Shown: piece by piece, positions 16,063 to 24,628 of the stretch
How the letters are laid out: each line of letters opens with the position of its first letter
Position numbering within the stretch: the stretch's first letter is position 1
Assembly: GCF_000986785.1 (NCBI RefSeq)
Contig: NZ_LAYY01000004.1
Location: forward strand, 184,791-248,790
DNA from: Mesobacillus campisalis
Lineage (GTDB): Bacteria; Bacillota; Bacilli; Bacillales; Cytobacillaceae
DNA length: 64,000 bases
Direction: 5' to 3'
Position numbers and translations under genes: made by a program
Notes under the pieces: model-generated
Databases searched by the model: none
The model's input: only the letters and a program-made list of their open reading frames with translations
Told to the model about the DNA's origin: nothing

Positions 16063-16150
16063 GAACAAACGGAAGCGTTGATCCCCAGGGAGGATTAATG
16101 TTTTTTTTGTGGAATTTTTTATTGAACAAACAGAGTTTGGTTAAAGAAGA
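16063..16150 (+). repeat. Dispersed repeat, copy A
   Basis: Contains GGAAGCGTTGATCC, a partner GGATTAA and a T-run, then ATTGAACAAACAGAGTTTGG. The same order is found at 19179-19260, and parts recur at 16211, 17292 and 53986. The first part can fold as an imperfect terminator-like hairpin. The rest of 15833-16347 holds no gene that I can support. Confidence 0.6.
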
Positions 16151-16210
16151 AAAAGGCATGGAAAGGTATCAGAAAAAGGGATATGAAGCATTGGAAATGT
16201 AAGTATTCCT

Positions 16211-16261
16211 TGTTCAACTAGCGGATGTTTTGATCCAAGAAGGATGAAGGCATTTTTTTGA
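16211..16261 (+). repeat. Dispersed repeat, copy B (front part only)
   Basis: TTCAACTAGCGGATGTTTTG, then ATCCAAGAAGGAT and a run of T. It matches the first half of copies A and C. Confidence 0.55.
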
Positions 16262-16347
16262 TATTAACCATCCCTAATTAATTGATGAATTTGTTTTAAA
16301 AGATAATTGAAGTAAATGGTAAAATAACCCTGTGTGGGGGGATGAAC

Positions 16348-17199
16348 ATGACAAAACAAATAGCTCTTATAACAGGAGCAAGCGGCGGATTTGGATTACC
16401 AACAGTTATTGAACTTGCTAAATCAGGTTTTCAAGTCGTTGCAGGTGTTCAATATTTATCAGAAAAAGACATTGTTTTAACGGAAGCAATAAAACACAAA
16501 GTTGAGAACTCCGTAAATGTAGTGAAACTTGATATAACAGTCGAAAAAGACATCGAAAACGTGAAAGATTATATTTTTTCAACATACAAAACGATAGATG
16601 TTGTCGTCAATATCGCAGGTTACTCATTGGGTGGTCCTGCTGAAGATATATCGCTGGAAGATTATAAAAAGCAATTTGATGTCAATCTCTTTGGAACGAT
16701 TGCTGTTACCAAGACTTTTATTCCTTATATGAGAGAAATCCGAAAAGGGAAAATTATTAACATGGGTAGTATCAGTGGGACATTAGCTTTCCCTGGCTTA
16801 ACCCCTTATGCATCATCGAAATTTGCTCTGCGAGGTTTTAGCGAATCTTTAAGATTGGAATTACTTCCGTTCAATGTTCATGTATGTTTGCTTGAGCCAG
16901 GTACTTACAAAACGCCAATATGGGAAAAGGGTCTAAAAGAATTAGAAGGAATAAAAGTTCATGATGATTATAAACCAATGATTGAATTTGCTCAAAAGGG
17001 TTCAAAAATGGGGCTCGAAAAAGGTGGGGACCCAATTGAAGTGTCAAATATCATTAAAAAACTATGTTTAAAAGAAAAACCTGGTTTTTACCATCCTATT
17101 GGTAAGGATGCCATAGGCTTGGTTCGATTAAAGAAAAAAATACCGTGGTTTATTACTGAATATTTCTTGACTAAAGGTTCTGTTAAACAACTCCGTTGA
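16348..17199 (+). CDS. SDR-family oxidoreductase
   Basis: 283 aa from the ATG at 16348; GTGGGGGG lies seven or eight bases before it, while the ATG at 16342 abuts that site. Motifs: TGASGGFG, NIAGYSLGG in place of NNAG, MGSISG, and YASSKFA (Tyr-x3-Lys). The length and the C-terminal extension (KEKPGFYHPIGKDAIG, split from its neighbours) resemble extended-tail SDRs that reduce lipid or steroid-like ketones. The substrate is unknown. Single gene with its own terminator. Confidence 0.82.
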   Translation: MTKQIALITGASGGFGLPTVIELAKSGFQVVAGVQYLSEKDIVLTEAIKHKVENSVNVVKLDITVEKDIENVKDYIFSTYKTIDVVVNIAGYSLGGPAEDISLEDYKKQFDVNLFGTIAVTKTFIPYMREIRKGKIINMGSISGTLAFPGLTPYASSKFALRGFSESLRLELLPFNVHVCLLEPGTYKTPIWEKGLKELEGIKVHDDYKPMIEFAQKGSKMGLEKGGDPIEVSNIIKKLCLKEKPGFYHPIGKDAIGLVRLKKKIPWFITEYFLTKGSVKQLR

Positions 17200-17266
17200 T
17201 ACTCATTCAGTTTAAGTCAATGCCGTTTGATTTATTTCAATTAATTCATACATACTACTGATCACT

Positions 17267-17303
17267 CAAAAGAGCGGTAATCTAGGACTAACGCTCTTTT
17301 GTT
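17267..17303 (+). terminator. Terminator after the SDR gene, fused to a dispersed-repeat copy
   Basis: Stem AAAAGAGCG (17268-17276) with CGCTCTTTT (17292-17300). It runs straight into TTATTGAACGACGGGAGATT (17311-17330), which matches the second half of the dispersed repeat. Confidence 0.7.
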
Positions 17304-17416
17304 AAACCTCTTATTGAACGACGGGAGATTAGTTTAAGACAGTTATTGGACTATCGGTCTATTTATTCTCAATGTTCGTATTATGTTAAGGAATAAAACG
17401 AATTTGAGGTGGATAA

Positions 17417-18402
17417 ATGAAAGCCATTGTGTACACAAGGTACGGTCCCCCCGATGTTCTTGAACTGAAACAGGTACAAAAACCTATTCCAAAAGAAAAT
17501 GAAATCTTAGTTAAGGTAAAAGCCACAACCGTAACAGTGGCAGATATTCGGTCACGAAGTTTTACAGTTCCACCGGCCTTCTGGTTACCTGCACGTATAA
17601 CTCTTGGTTTGAGAAAACCAAAAAAAGGGATATTAGGAATGGAGTTAGCTGGCGAAGTGGAGTTAGTTGGTAAAAATGTAAAAAGGTTTAAGCAAGGAGA
17701 CCAAGTTTTTGCAGCATCCTTGACAGGATTTGGTGCTTATGCCGAATATAAGTGTTTGGAGGAAGATGGACCTGTAGCTATTAAGCCTTCCAATATAACT
17801 TACGGCGAAGCAGCTGCGATTCCTATTGGAGCTCGTACAGCATTGTATTTTCTGAGGAGAACAGGTGTTAAGAGCGGTCAATCGGTTTAGTCTACGGTGC
17901 TTCAGGAAGTGTAGGAAGTTATGCAGTTCAGATTGCCAAATATCTCGGAGCAAATGTTACAGGCGTATGCAGTACCACGAATTTGGAATTAGTAAAATCT
18001 CTGGGAGCTGACAATGTAATTGATTATACAGTAGAGGATTTTTCTAGTACCGACGAAACATATGATGTTATCTTCGAAGCGGTAAACAAGAGTTCCTTTT
18101 CAGCTTGTATGAAATTGTTAAAGAATAACGGCACCTATATAAATGTTACTGAACCGCTACCAAGTGTTGAAATGTTATGGACTAAATTGACGAGTAGCAA
18201 GAGACTATTATTAAGCCGAAATTCACCTGAAACCTCAGAAGCATTGAACTTCCTTAAAGAACTTGTTGAGATGGGGAAGTTAAAGGTGGTCGTCGACAGA
18301 TATTATTCGCTGGATGAGATTGTGGAAGCTCATAGATATGTCGAGAAAGGACACAAGATAGGCAATGTAGTTATAAATATGGAACATACACACCTTATTT
18401 AA
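17417..18402 (+). pseudogene. Zinc-independent quinone oxidoreductase/MDR-type alcohol dehydrogenase, frameshifted
   Basis: The first part (17417-17890) has the GroES-like fold of the medium-chain family ([30 protein letters not shown]). It stops at KSGQSV. The next frame continues VYGASGSVGSYAVQIAKYLG, which is the NADPH-binding AxGGVG-type motif, and runs to 18402 (GADNVIDY, RYVEKGHKIGNVVINM). One T is missing near 17887 (TCGGTTTAG should read TCGGTTTTAG). The whole would be about 329 aa, the usual size for the family. No catalytic zinc cysteine is seen. Real decay or a sequencing error. Confidence 0.85.
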
Positions 18403-18681
18403 ATTAGACTTTTAACCAGTTTATGCTCAGGGTCAAAGCTCTGGTTGGATGTATGCCTAATAGCCCACCTAAGTTCAAATATGAATGAAAAAGCTTGTTG
18501 AATGCGTTTTAAGCTATAGGGGTTAGTGGAAGAAATAAAAAACAAAAAATAAGATAAGTCTAACAATGGTCGTTAGAATTCGGATATCGCTCTTCTTCGA
18601 TTGACTATAAAACCGTGACAAATGTCTATACCTAGGACATTCACTGAGAATAGCATAAGAAAAAGAGGAGGTGAACTAAAA

Positions 18682-18876
18682 ATGAATTTGCCATTTCAAG
18701 AAGATCGTCAATTTGGATTCGGTCACGGTTTTGGGTTTCCGTTTCATCATGGATTCCATCATTTTCCGGTTCATCATGGGTTCCACCATTTTCCGTTCCA
18801 TCATGGGTTCCACCATTTTCCATTCCACCATGGATTCCATCATTTTCCGTTTCATCATGGATTCGGATTTCGTTGA
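18682..18876 (+). CDS. His/Phe-rich repeat peptide, 64 aa
   Basis: The ATG at 18682 is preceded by a perfect AGAGGAGGTGAAC site, which decides the start over the ATG-like codon at 18622. After a short head (MNLPFQEDRQFGFGHGFGF) the protein is four copies of HHGFHHFPF or its one-residue variant, a 27-base DNA repeat. More than a third of the residues are His. No membrane segment or signal peptide. I do not recognise a family; metal binding or a spore-coat or surface role would fit such a composition, but this is a guess. Confidence 0.7.
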   Translation: MNLPFQEDRQFGFGHGFGFPFHHGFHHFPVHHGFHHFPFHHGFHHFPFHHGFHHFPFHHGFGFR

Positions 18877-19358
18877 AATAGATATTGAATGATAAGAAAG
18901 CGAAAAAACATACTAGGGGTTTATCAAGTAGAAATAAAAGACATGGATAAAGTTTGTAGAAGGAGAACTAAGACCATGTCCTACATTCGGGGTTTATAAC
19001 AAGCAACGTTGAATATATGTGAGATCCATACTGAAAAACTAACGAAGCACTTGCTCAACAATCGGGCGCTTTTCTTTAACAAGGAGGCGTCTTTTTCTAA
19101 TCAATCAAGATTCTGGAGCAACACTTTTAAATTGAGTATATTAAGGTGTAGAAGAGATTGTGTAGAATTCTACTTAAACTAGCGGGTGCGTTGATCCAGA
19201 AGGATTAGCCGCCTTTTTTTGTTGAATCCTTTATTGAACAAACGGAGTTTAGTTAAGGAAGGAAAATTAGTGAATTACAATTTTAGTTGTACACATAATA
19301 TTCCCTTTGATATTTATAATTGGTCAGCAAATTATGTATGGAACCGCTTCTATCCGAT
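18877..19358. other. Gene-free stretch with terminator-like repeats
   Basis: No supported gene. It contains a GGGCGCTTTTCTTTAACAAG / GAGGCGTCTTTTTCT segment (about 19063-19099) of the kind common between Bacillaceae genes, and dispersed repeat copy C at 19179-19260. Confidence 0.6.
19179..19260 (+). repeat. Dispersed repeat, copy C (fullest copy)
   Basis: ACTAGCGGGTGCGTTGATCC then AGAAGGATTAGCCGCC, a run of seven T, GTTGAATCCTTTATTGAAC and AAACGGAGTTTAGTTAAGG. It matches copy A end to end and copies B, 17292 and 53986 in part. The front half folds as a hairpin followed by T, so it may act as a terminator. Confidence 0.65.
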
Positions 19359-20075
19359 TCATCGCCTTTTAAACCAAAACGGACTATACAAAATATAAAA
19401 GCCTATGATCATCACTAACTCCATCGAAAATAGATACCACGGCCATGGACCAAGATAATTTAAAGGTGAAGAAGTATTCCCTGGCTTATGCATGATATAG
19501 AGATAGTTCGCCCGCAACCATTTATTTAAGAGAAAAATGCATGCAGCATAAAAGTCTACAATTAAAACGGTGGTCCAAATTGAACGAATGGTCGGCCTAA
19601 ATTTACATGAAACAACCATAAACAAAATGGCTAGCAGTACAGTTCCATGCGATACAAAAAACTGGACATATCGAAAATGAGGAAATGAAAAATGTCCAAG
19701 ATTTGGAGTAAGTATTGCTTGAATAGAACTAGCCAACCCAGCAAAATACATAAATGCAAGTAGTTTGCAATTATTTCTTAGCAACATTATGATAGCCAGA
19801 AATACAGCAAGGTCACTAAGGTGAAGCGGTAGAGCAGTTTTAACTGACCATTCATTCTCGCTTAAAAGCCATACATGATAACAACTTTCAGATAACACTA
19901 ATAGAAATGCTAAAGAAAAACGAATAAGCCGATCTTTACTCCCCTCCTGAAAGGTCTTTCTAAAGAAAACGGAAAGTATGCAGAGAGTTAAGATAATTCC
20001 CATTGTTAATAAGTGTTCACCTGAAAAAAGGCGAAATGATTCTTGTTTTGAGTGAAAGGAAAAAAAGGAGTTCAT
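19359..20075 (-). CDS. TIGR02206/YwaF-family integral membrane protein
   Basis: 238 aa with seven or so hydrophobic segments. The conserved ALPLHLSDLAVFLA, the PNLGHFSFPHF block, and the C-terminal NYLGPWPWYLFSMEL are typical of the YwaF/TIGR02206 membrane family of Bacillus. The function of the family is not known. Transcribed alone, with stop near a downstream T-rich end. Confidence 0.85.
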   Translation of the reverse strand: MNSFFSFHSKQESFRLFSGEHLLTMGIILTLCILSVFFRKTFQEGSKDRLIRFSLAFLLVLSESCYHVWLLSENEWSVKTALPLHLSDLAVFLAIIMLLRNNCKLLAFMYFAGLASSIQAILTPNLGHFSFPHFRYVQFFVSHGTVLLAILFMVVSCKFRPTIRSIWTTVLIVDFYAACIFLLNKWLRANYLYIMHKPGNTSSPLNYLGPWPWYLFSMELVMIIGFYILYSPFWFKRR

Positions 20076-20504
20076 TTTATTACCTCTTAATAGTAAATTT
20101 TATATTATTTTAATTTCAAATCATTAAAAATGTAGCGCGCAAACCATTAAAGAAATCCTCGACTTTAACTGATATTTAAGGTGCTGGAAATGTATAACTG
20201 AATAAGACTTTGTAACTTAATTAAAAATAAACTGGAGATAATCGGACAGTTTATTGTTGATCTTGTTGGTTGGGACTCTGATGTTTATCGGTATAAATAT
20301 TGGATTGAGCAATGCTTTACCACCTGGGGCTGTTGCTGGTTCTTGCTTTAGTAGGGCAAAATAAAGAAAAAGCGTGCGTCGATCTTAGGGAGCTACTAAG
20401 AGCATACATTTTAAAAAGTAGGTAACATCACAGCCCAAAAATAAATTTGGGCTGTGATGTATTTAATGGAAAGTGTGGACTTACAATCCATATGATCCGG
20501 CTGG
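20076..20504. other. Gene-poor stretch with one perfect 15-bp hairpin
   Basis: No supported gene. A short open stretch near 20256-20363 (LMFIGINIGLSNALPPGA) looks hydrophobic but has no start site. The hairpin ACATCACAGCCCAAA / TTTGGGCTGTGATGT lies at 20425-20439 and 20446-20460, with a six-base AATAAA-like loop and no T-run on either strand. Confidence 0.55.
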
Positions 20505-20663
20505 TTACTGGCCTTTTTGATTTTGGCCGCTTATTCCTGTAACAAGTGGGACAAAATTTTTCGCAACTTGTCCAACGTTATTCCCTCGATTCATGCTATA
20601 AAAAGCTGCTGCGCCGATTCCTGCGGATGCGAGCAGTGACAGCCATATTCGTTGTTTTTGCAT
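20505..20663 (-). CDS. Small 52-aa protein with an N-terminal hydrophobic helix (DUF3918-like)
   Basis: Found by reading the minus strand; it begins MQKQRIWLSLLASAG, continues with IGAAAFYSMNRGNNVGQ, and ends GQNQKGQ. The ATG at 20663 has AAGGGGGTTGAGGAT upstream. The layout (basic start, one Ala/Gly-rich helix, RGNN, polar tail) resembles small DUF3918/YrzQ-type proteins of Bacillus. That similarity is from memory of the pattern, so family assignment is tentative. Transcribed alone. Confidence 0.6.
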   Translation of the reverse strand: MQKQRIWLSLLASAGIGAAAFYSMNRGNNVGQVAKNFVPLVTGISGQNQKGQ

Positions 20664-21005
20664 ATCCTCAACCCCCTTGATGTTATTACCTTATTATTAT
20701 TTATTAACTAAATAAAATTATGTTGGTGATAATTGTATTAGGGCCAAAATCTTAACAGTGTTTATTACCTTCATTATGTTCAATTTTCCCGTTTATTGGT
20801 TACTTTTTTGTTAAAAGACAACGTGTCACTGGTGAAATATTAGTTAAAGGTGACAAAAAAGTTTAACGGGGGACCCGCGATTTCAATAAGGAACAAGCAA
20901 TCGGATTTCTTTCAATAGCTTGAGTATTAAGCCAGATGGCATCAAGAGTGTAAAACGGGTGCAAGAGTTAAAGACGGGGACTGCTGCGAAAGTCTTTTTT
21001 TCTTC
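20664..21005. other. Intergenic stretch, nothing recognised
   Basis: AT-rich, with no gene, hairpin or repeat that I can support. The start of the next small gene is weak, so part of its upstream region may be lost coding sequence. Confidence 0.4.
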
Positions 21006-21287
21006 TTGTACGAACGGGGCAGGTTTGCTAATGTATTGAACCTAAAAGCATTTTTACTTACTTTTGTTATTGTTTATGTATTAATCAGTCTTCCTTCAAT
21101 ATTAGGTGTAGGCTACGTTATTGATTGGGTTCCAGAAACAACATTATGGCAAAAGTTTAAGGGATATGTGATTGCCGGACTTCTTAATAATTTTGTTATA
21201 AAAACTGTGATAGCCGTTATTGTAGGACTTATTGTTAGTTTTATTATTTTTAGGAGGAAACAGTCTAAATGTTCCCAAAGTTTGTGA
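21006..21287 (+). CDS. Small membrane protein, two helices, start uncertain
   Basis: 93 aa from a TTG at 21006. Two clear membrane segments (about residues 15-37 and 62-83) flank a soluble loop (VPETTLWQKFKGY), ending in basic RRKQSK. There is no good ribosome binding site, and the frame could be a 5'-damaged gene. The family is not recognised. Confidence 0.45.
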   Translation: MYERGRFANVLNLKAFLLTFVIVYVLISLPSILGVGYVIDWVPETTLWQKFKGYVIAGLLNNFVIKTVIAVIVGLIVSFIIFRRKQSKCSQSL

Positions 21288-21332
21288 AGCAATGTACTAA
21301 AACTCATATGGTGCTTTAGTTTAAAATCATAA

Positions 21333-21378
21333 GCCTAATTTCTCGCTAAAAATAAGGAGGGATTAGGCGTTTATTATT
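21333..21378 (+). terminator. Possible terminator after the small membrane gene
   Basis: GCCTAAT (21333-21339) pairs with ATTAGGC (21362-21368), followed by GTTTATTATTT. Weak, large loop. Confidence 0.45.
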
Positions 21379-21485
21379 TAATGATGTAATCTACACATCT
21401 TGACGATACCTCCATTGGTAAATGCATTGGAAACTAATGGTAAACATTGTGGGGATTGCTAATTTAAAAACAATATAATTATAGA

Positions 21486-21536
21486 AGGCTTAAATCAAAC
21501 TGGTGAATCCTGTAATGATTTAAGCCTCCATTTGTT
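21486..21536 (+). terminator. Hairpin, probable terminator
   Basis: Perfect 12-bp arms AGGCTTAAATCA (21486-21497) and TGATTTAAGCCT (21516-21527), then CCATTTGTTT. No other feature is seen in 21379-21711 apart from the AT-rich leader of the next gene. Confidence 0.6.
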
Positions 21537-21711
21537 TATTTAGATAAAAAAACCTTAAGGTTGTGTGTAATAATCCGGAGATGTAGCGCAGCATCATGCA
21601 CAAGTATACGGCAATGCTAACATTTTGTGGGAAAATTCCCACATGATGTCCCAACCCCTTTTTATGGTTTATTTTTTAGGTAAAATTAAGAAAAAGGAAT
21701 GGAGGAGGAAG

Positions 21712-22692
21712 ATGAAGCCATATCCATACAAAACGATTCGAGGAACGCAAATATTAAATTTTATTCATTATCTCCATGGATTGGATTACTTAGCAAAAGA
21801 ACAATCTATTTTTAACGATTGGTATCGAATGCATTTAGATTTAATGTTTGATCCACATTATAGAGATAAAAATAATCCAAATCATGACTGGGACTCCTAT
21901 AATACGGCCAAAAAGATACTCAGTGACGGAGGAACATTAAAAATAAATCAGAACAGCAGCTATAATGAAATCGTTTCGGCGGTTAATTTCGTTCACGAAC
22001 AAGCAGATACCTTATCATTTATTTCCAATCATTTGTTAGGAATTTTGCTTAAGAATCTAAATAGAACTGACTATTTGAATAAAGAAAAAAAGGTAAATAT
22101 GGATTACTTTAAGAAATACCGAATTCTTATGTCTCACAGCAGTATTTATTTAAAACTGGATAAAAGGGCATTGCAACATGAATTAAAGAAGAAAAGATAC
22201 GAGCAATCCGTAGAAATAGAAAAGACGTTCAAGGACGATTTTTTTACCGGAAAGAGTATTCTTTCAACAGTACAGGATCTGGGCGTTTATATTGATGCAT
22301 TATTAAAGCAAACGGATTTTAGCATAAGCAGATTTTCCAAAAATTATAAGCGATTGTTAAAGTTTAAATTAGGTATGTATGCAGAAGTCCTGTTGGATAT
22401 CAAAAGTGCTTTCGTTATTCCTGATTTGTATATTAAACGTGCCATTTCAAATGAGGTGTCCAGTTATTTGGAAAATGCAAGCTCATCTTATAAGAATTTG
22501 GATTTTCATACCAAGATGAATGAAATTGGGAGTTTTGTCAAAAAGCAAAATAAGTTTCAAAGGCTATTTGAAGCTGCAGGTATGTGTGAGTTATGGTCCG
22601 ACAAGGTAAAAAAGCATGCTCCCTTACCTGATGTTATACATTATATCGATATTGAAAAATTTATAGAGGAGGATGAAAATCATGAAGTCTAA
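21712..22692 (+). CDS. Protein of unknown function, 326 aa
   Basis: Start at 21712 chosen for the strong GGAGGAGGAAG directly before ATG; the longer frame from 21625 lacks a site. The protein is Lys- and Tyr-rich, probably all-helical (KPYPYKTIRGTQILNFIHYL, long charged stretches RALQHELKKKRYEQS). No catalytic motif, membrane segment or signal is seen. It heads a run of unknown genes; the next ATG overlaps its stop by 11 bp, so the two are translated together. No family recognised. Confidence 0.7.
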   Translation: MKPYPYKTIRGTQILNFIHYLHGLDYLAKEQSIFNDWYRMHLDLMFDPHYRDKNNPNHDWDSYNTAKKILSDGGTLKINQNSSYNEIVSAVNFVHEQADTLSFISNHLLGILLKNLNRTDYLNKEKKVNMDYFKKYRILMSHSSIYLKLDKRALQHELKKKRYEQSVEIEKTFKDDFFTGKSILSTVQDLGVYIDALLKQTDFSISRFSKNYKRLLKFKLGMYAEVLLDIKSAFVIPDLYIKRAISNEVSSYLENASSSYKNLDFHTKMNEIGSFVKKQNKFQRLFEAAGMCELWSDKVKKHAPLPDVIHYIDIEKFIEEDENHEV

Positions 22693-22930
22693 TTTTCATA
22701 TAAGTAAAAATGACAGAAAAGTGGGAGGAACTGCCCATTTATTACACAAGCAAAAATTGGCTGGAGGTATTCATGCATTCGAGGAAAGTTTAAGAGAAGA
22801 AGGCAGGCAAGAGATTATGAATGGATTGAGGCCCTATTATAACCAACTTGAAAGAGTCGAACAGAAATTGGATAAAATGATGGAGCAGCAAGGATTAAGC
22901 TTTAAACCAAAGATGAAACGAGTCAAATAG
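22682..22930 (+). CDS. Small charged protein of unknown function, 82 aa
   Basis: The ATG at 22682 follows GAGGAGG by nine bases and overlaps the upstream gene by 11 bp. The C-terminal half is a likely coiled-coil helix (RPYYNQLERVEQKLDKMMEQ). No known family. Co-translation suggests that it binds the 326-aa protein. Confidence 0.65.
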   Translation: MKSNFHISKNDRKVGGTAHLLHKQKLAGGIHAFEESLREEGRQEIMNGLRPYYNQLERVEQKLDKMMEQQGLSFKPKMKRVK

Positions 22931-22984
22931 AAATCATAGTCAGGATAAAGCAATTGAAATTTCAGTGCAAAGGGGATGGAGACC

Positions 22985-23281
22985 ATGAAGAGATTAAAAA
23001 GACCAGAATTTGATCTTATCATCGAAAATAGTTATGAAGATATTGCTGAATCAGGAATAGTTATACCTTCTTTTGAACAAATGATTAACTTTCTGGATAA
23101 GACCGTATCCAATAAGTTCGAAATTGTAAGAAACAGGATAGATGTCATTACAGATCCGTATGGAACCTCGGCATTACAACACATGCCAAAAGAAGAATGG
23201 TATCAATATTTAGTTGATAATCATCTCTTTTTCAGAAATAAAGGGAAATTCATCAATGTGCCTCTAAAAGAAGTATGGTAA
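22985..23281 (+). CDS. Protein of unknown function, 98 aa
   Basis: Start at 22985 after AAAGGGG. Acidic start (RPEFDLIIENSYEDIAESG), then a mixed helix/sheet pattern, and the stretch MPKEEWYQYLVDNHLFF. It lies 54 bp after the previous small gene, in the same direction, and is likely part of the same unit. No family recognised. Confidence 0.6.
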   Translation: MKRLKRPEFDLIIENSYEDIAESGIVIPSFEQMINFLDKTVSNKFEIVRNRIDVITDPYGTSALQHMPKEEWYQYLVDNHLFFRNKGKFINVPLKEVW

Positions 23282-23415
23282 CAAAGAAAAAAAGAGTTCC
23301 TAAAAATTTCTTAGAATAGTAGTTCACTTTGAGTTAGTCGGTCATTGAGGTTAGTATTTGATGATTCCGATTGTTTAAAAAAGTCTCTATAAAGCTTAAA
23401 AGGAATGATAATTGA

Positions 23416-23898
23416 ATGAGTAGTAATAGCTTGGACAAAAGAGACATTTTGTTTAATTACGTAAAGGAATATTTATACCTTTACTACGACTTCAGGGCTG
23501 TTCAAGTCCAAATGGTAAATGAGAATTTATTCAAAGCCGTAACTGACAAGGGAATGATGTTTGAAAAGAATGTTGAAGTACACTTGTATAATGATTTCCA
23601 ATTCGAAAAGGTAATTGCAGTAAGGCAGGCATCCCGGATTCGTTTCTCTGAATCTAATGTTTATAATGATTCACACCAAAGAAGTAGGGAGATTTATATA
23701 AATTGTTATCTCCGTCTTGTTTTTGATACTTCCTTGAATTATGTAACACAGGGGTCTGAAAAGGGTCTTTTCATTTGTATTACTACAGACGCTAGAAGGA
23801 TAGAATTGGACATTACCAATGGTCAAATCAAAGTAATCTCTAAGACAAAAACTCCTGTCTTTGTTACTGATTTTAAAAGAAGTTTAAAAATCTATTAA
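23416..23898 (+). CDS. Protein of unknown function, 160 aa
   Basis: ATG at 23416 with AAAAGGAATG some distance upstream. The N-terminal helix (KRDILFNYVKEYLYLYYDF) is followed by a beta-rich part (KNVEVHLYNDFQFEKVIAV, GLFICITTDARRIELDI). No signal or membrane segment. It ends the unknown cluster 21.7-23.9 kb. No family recognised. Confidence 0.65.
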   Translation: MSSNSLDKRDILFNYVKEYLYLYYDFRAVQVQMVNENLFKAVTDKGMMFEKNVEVHLYNDFQFEKVIAVRQASRIRFSESNVYNDSHQRSREIYINCYLRLVFDTSLNYVTQGSEKGLFICITTDARRIELDITNGQIKVISKTKTPVFVTDFKRSLKIY

Positions 23899-23902
23899 AC
23901 AA

Positions 23903-23945
23903 AAATAATCCACCTTTGCCATAGCCTAGATGGATTTATTCTTGC
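23903..23945 (+). terminator. Terminator resembling the type I toxin hairpin
   Basis: AAAATAATCCACCTTTG and TAGATGGATTTATTCTTG form an imperfect stem like the AATAATCCACC / GGTGGATTATT hairpin of the two toxin loci. No toxin frame lies before it. Confidence 0.5.
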
Positions 23946-24031
23946 TGTGTGCTACTCTACTACAAAACCTTGCAGCCAGTCCCCCTTATGCTGTCTTTCC
24001 CATGTCCCCAGGAACAGAGGAGCATGTCCGG

Positions 24032-24400
24032 CTATTTCCTCCTCAACACACCTTTTTTCACAAGATTAATAAGCGTCCCTTTATTTTTATACCGCTGATA
24101 GGCGATCAGGCGATTCAAATCCTTTATGGTCAGCTGCGATGGTTCAATGGCCAGTTCAAATTCACCATTGACCTTTTCAATTATAGAGAGCGCATAATCG
24201 ATTTGTTTTGGTGATAGAGTGTAATCTTCATCCGCTTCAACTTGTGAGGCCGAGGCTTGTTCGGCTAATGAGGATTGCAAAGAGGCCGTGTGTTCCTTTA
24301 CCTTGGCATCCACCAAAGCCTCTATTTCTGATTGGCTGTACGTCTTTTGATTGGCATCCTGAGCGGGCTTAAAAAACTTTCCGATAATCCCCTTAAGCAT
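24032..24400 (-). CDS. Protein of unknown function, 122 aa
   Basis: Basic start (MLKGIIGKFFKPAQD), then a helical, Gln/Ser/Ala-rich middle (SEIEALVDAKVKEHTASLQ), and a C-terminal part (LSPKQIDYALSIIEK, LTIKDLNRLIAYQRYKNKG) with a compact helical look. A weak GAAGTGA site precedes the ATG at 24400. It faces away from the defence genes. I do not recognise a family. Confidence 0.6.
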   Translation of the reverse strand: MLKGIIGKFFKPAQDANQKTYSQSEIEALVDAKVKEHTASLQSSLAEQASASQVEADEDYTLSPKQIDYALSIIEKVNGEFELAIEPSQLTIKDLNRLIAYQRYKNKGTLINLVKKGVLRRK

Positions 24401-24628
24401 GGTTTCACTTCACTATCAATTGTTCCTTTCTTACTATTATCAAAAGAATCTCTTGGAAAAACAATAGCTAAATTACATTTTATGGATAGATTTACCTAAA
24501 AACCCCAGACGTAGGGGATTCATAATCCAGGAGGAATAGGAAGTTTGTTATCAATAAATGTATAATTTTGGAGAATTAACTAAATTGTTGTAGTATAATA
24601 AAGGAAAATGACACGTGGAGCGTATATT

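Noticed and set aside
15950..16159. 69-aa frame on the minus strand
   Set aside because: It lies across the dispersed repeats, has no site and no conserved features.
18745..18870. Regular 27-bp repeat resembling a CRISPR array
   Set aside because: The repeats are contiguous without spacers and encode the HHGFHHFPF peptide in one frame behind a strong ribosome binding site.
20256..20363. Short hydrophobic frame as a small membrane gene
   Set aside because: No ribosome binding site and no downstream terminator; not enough support.
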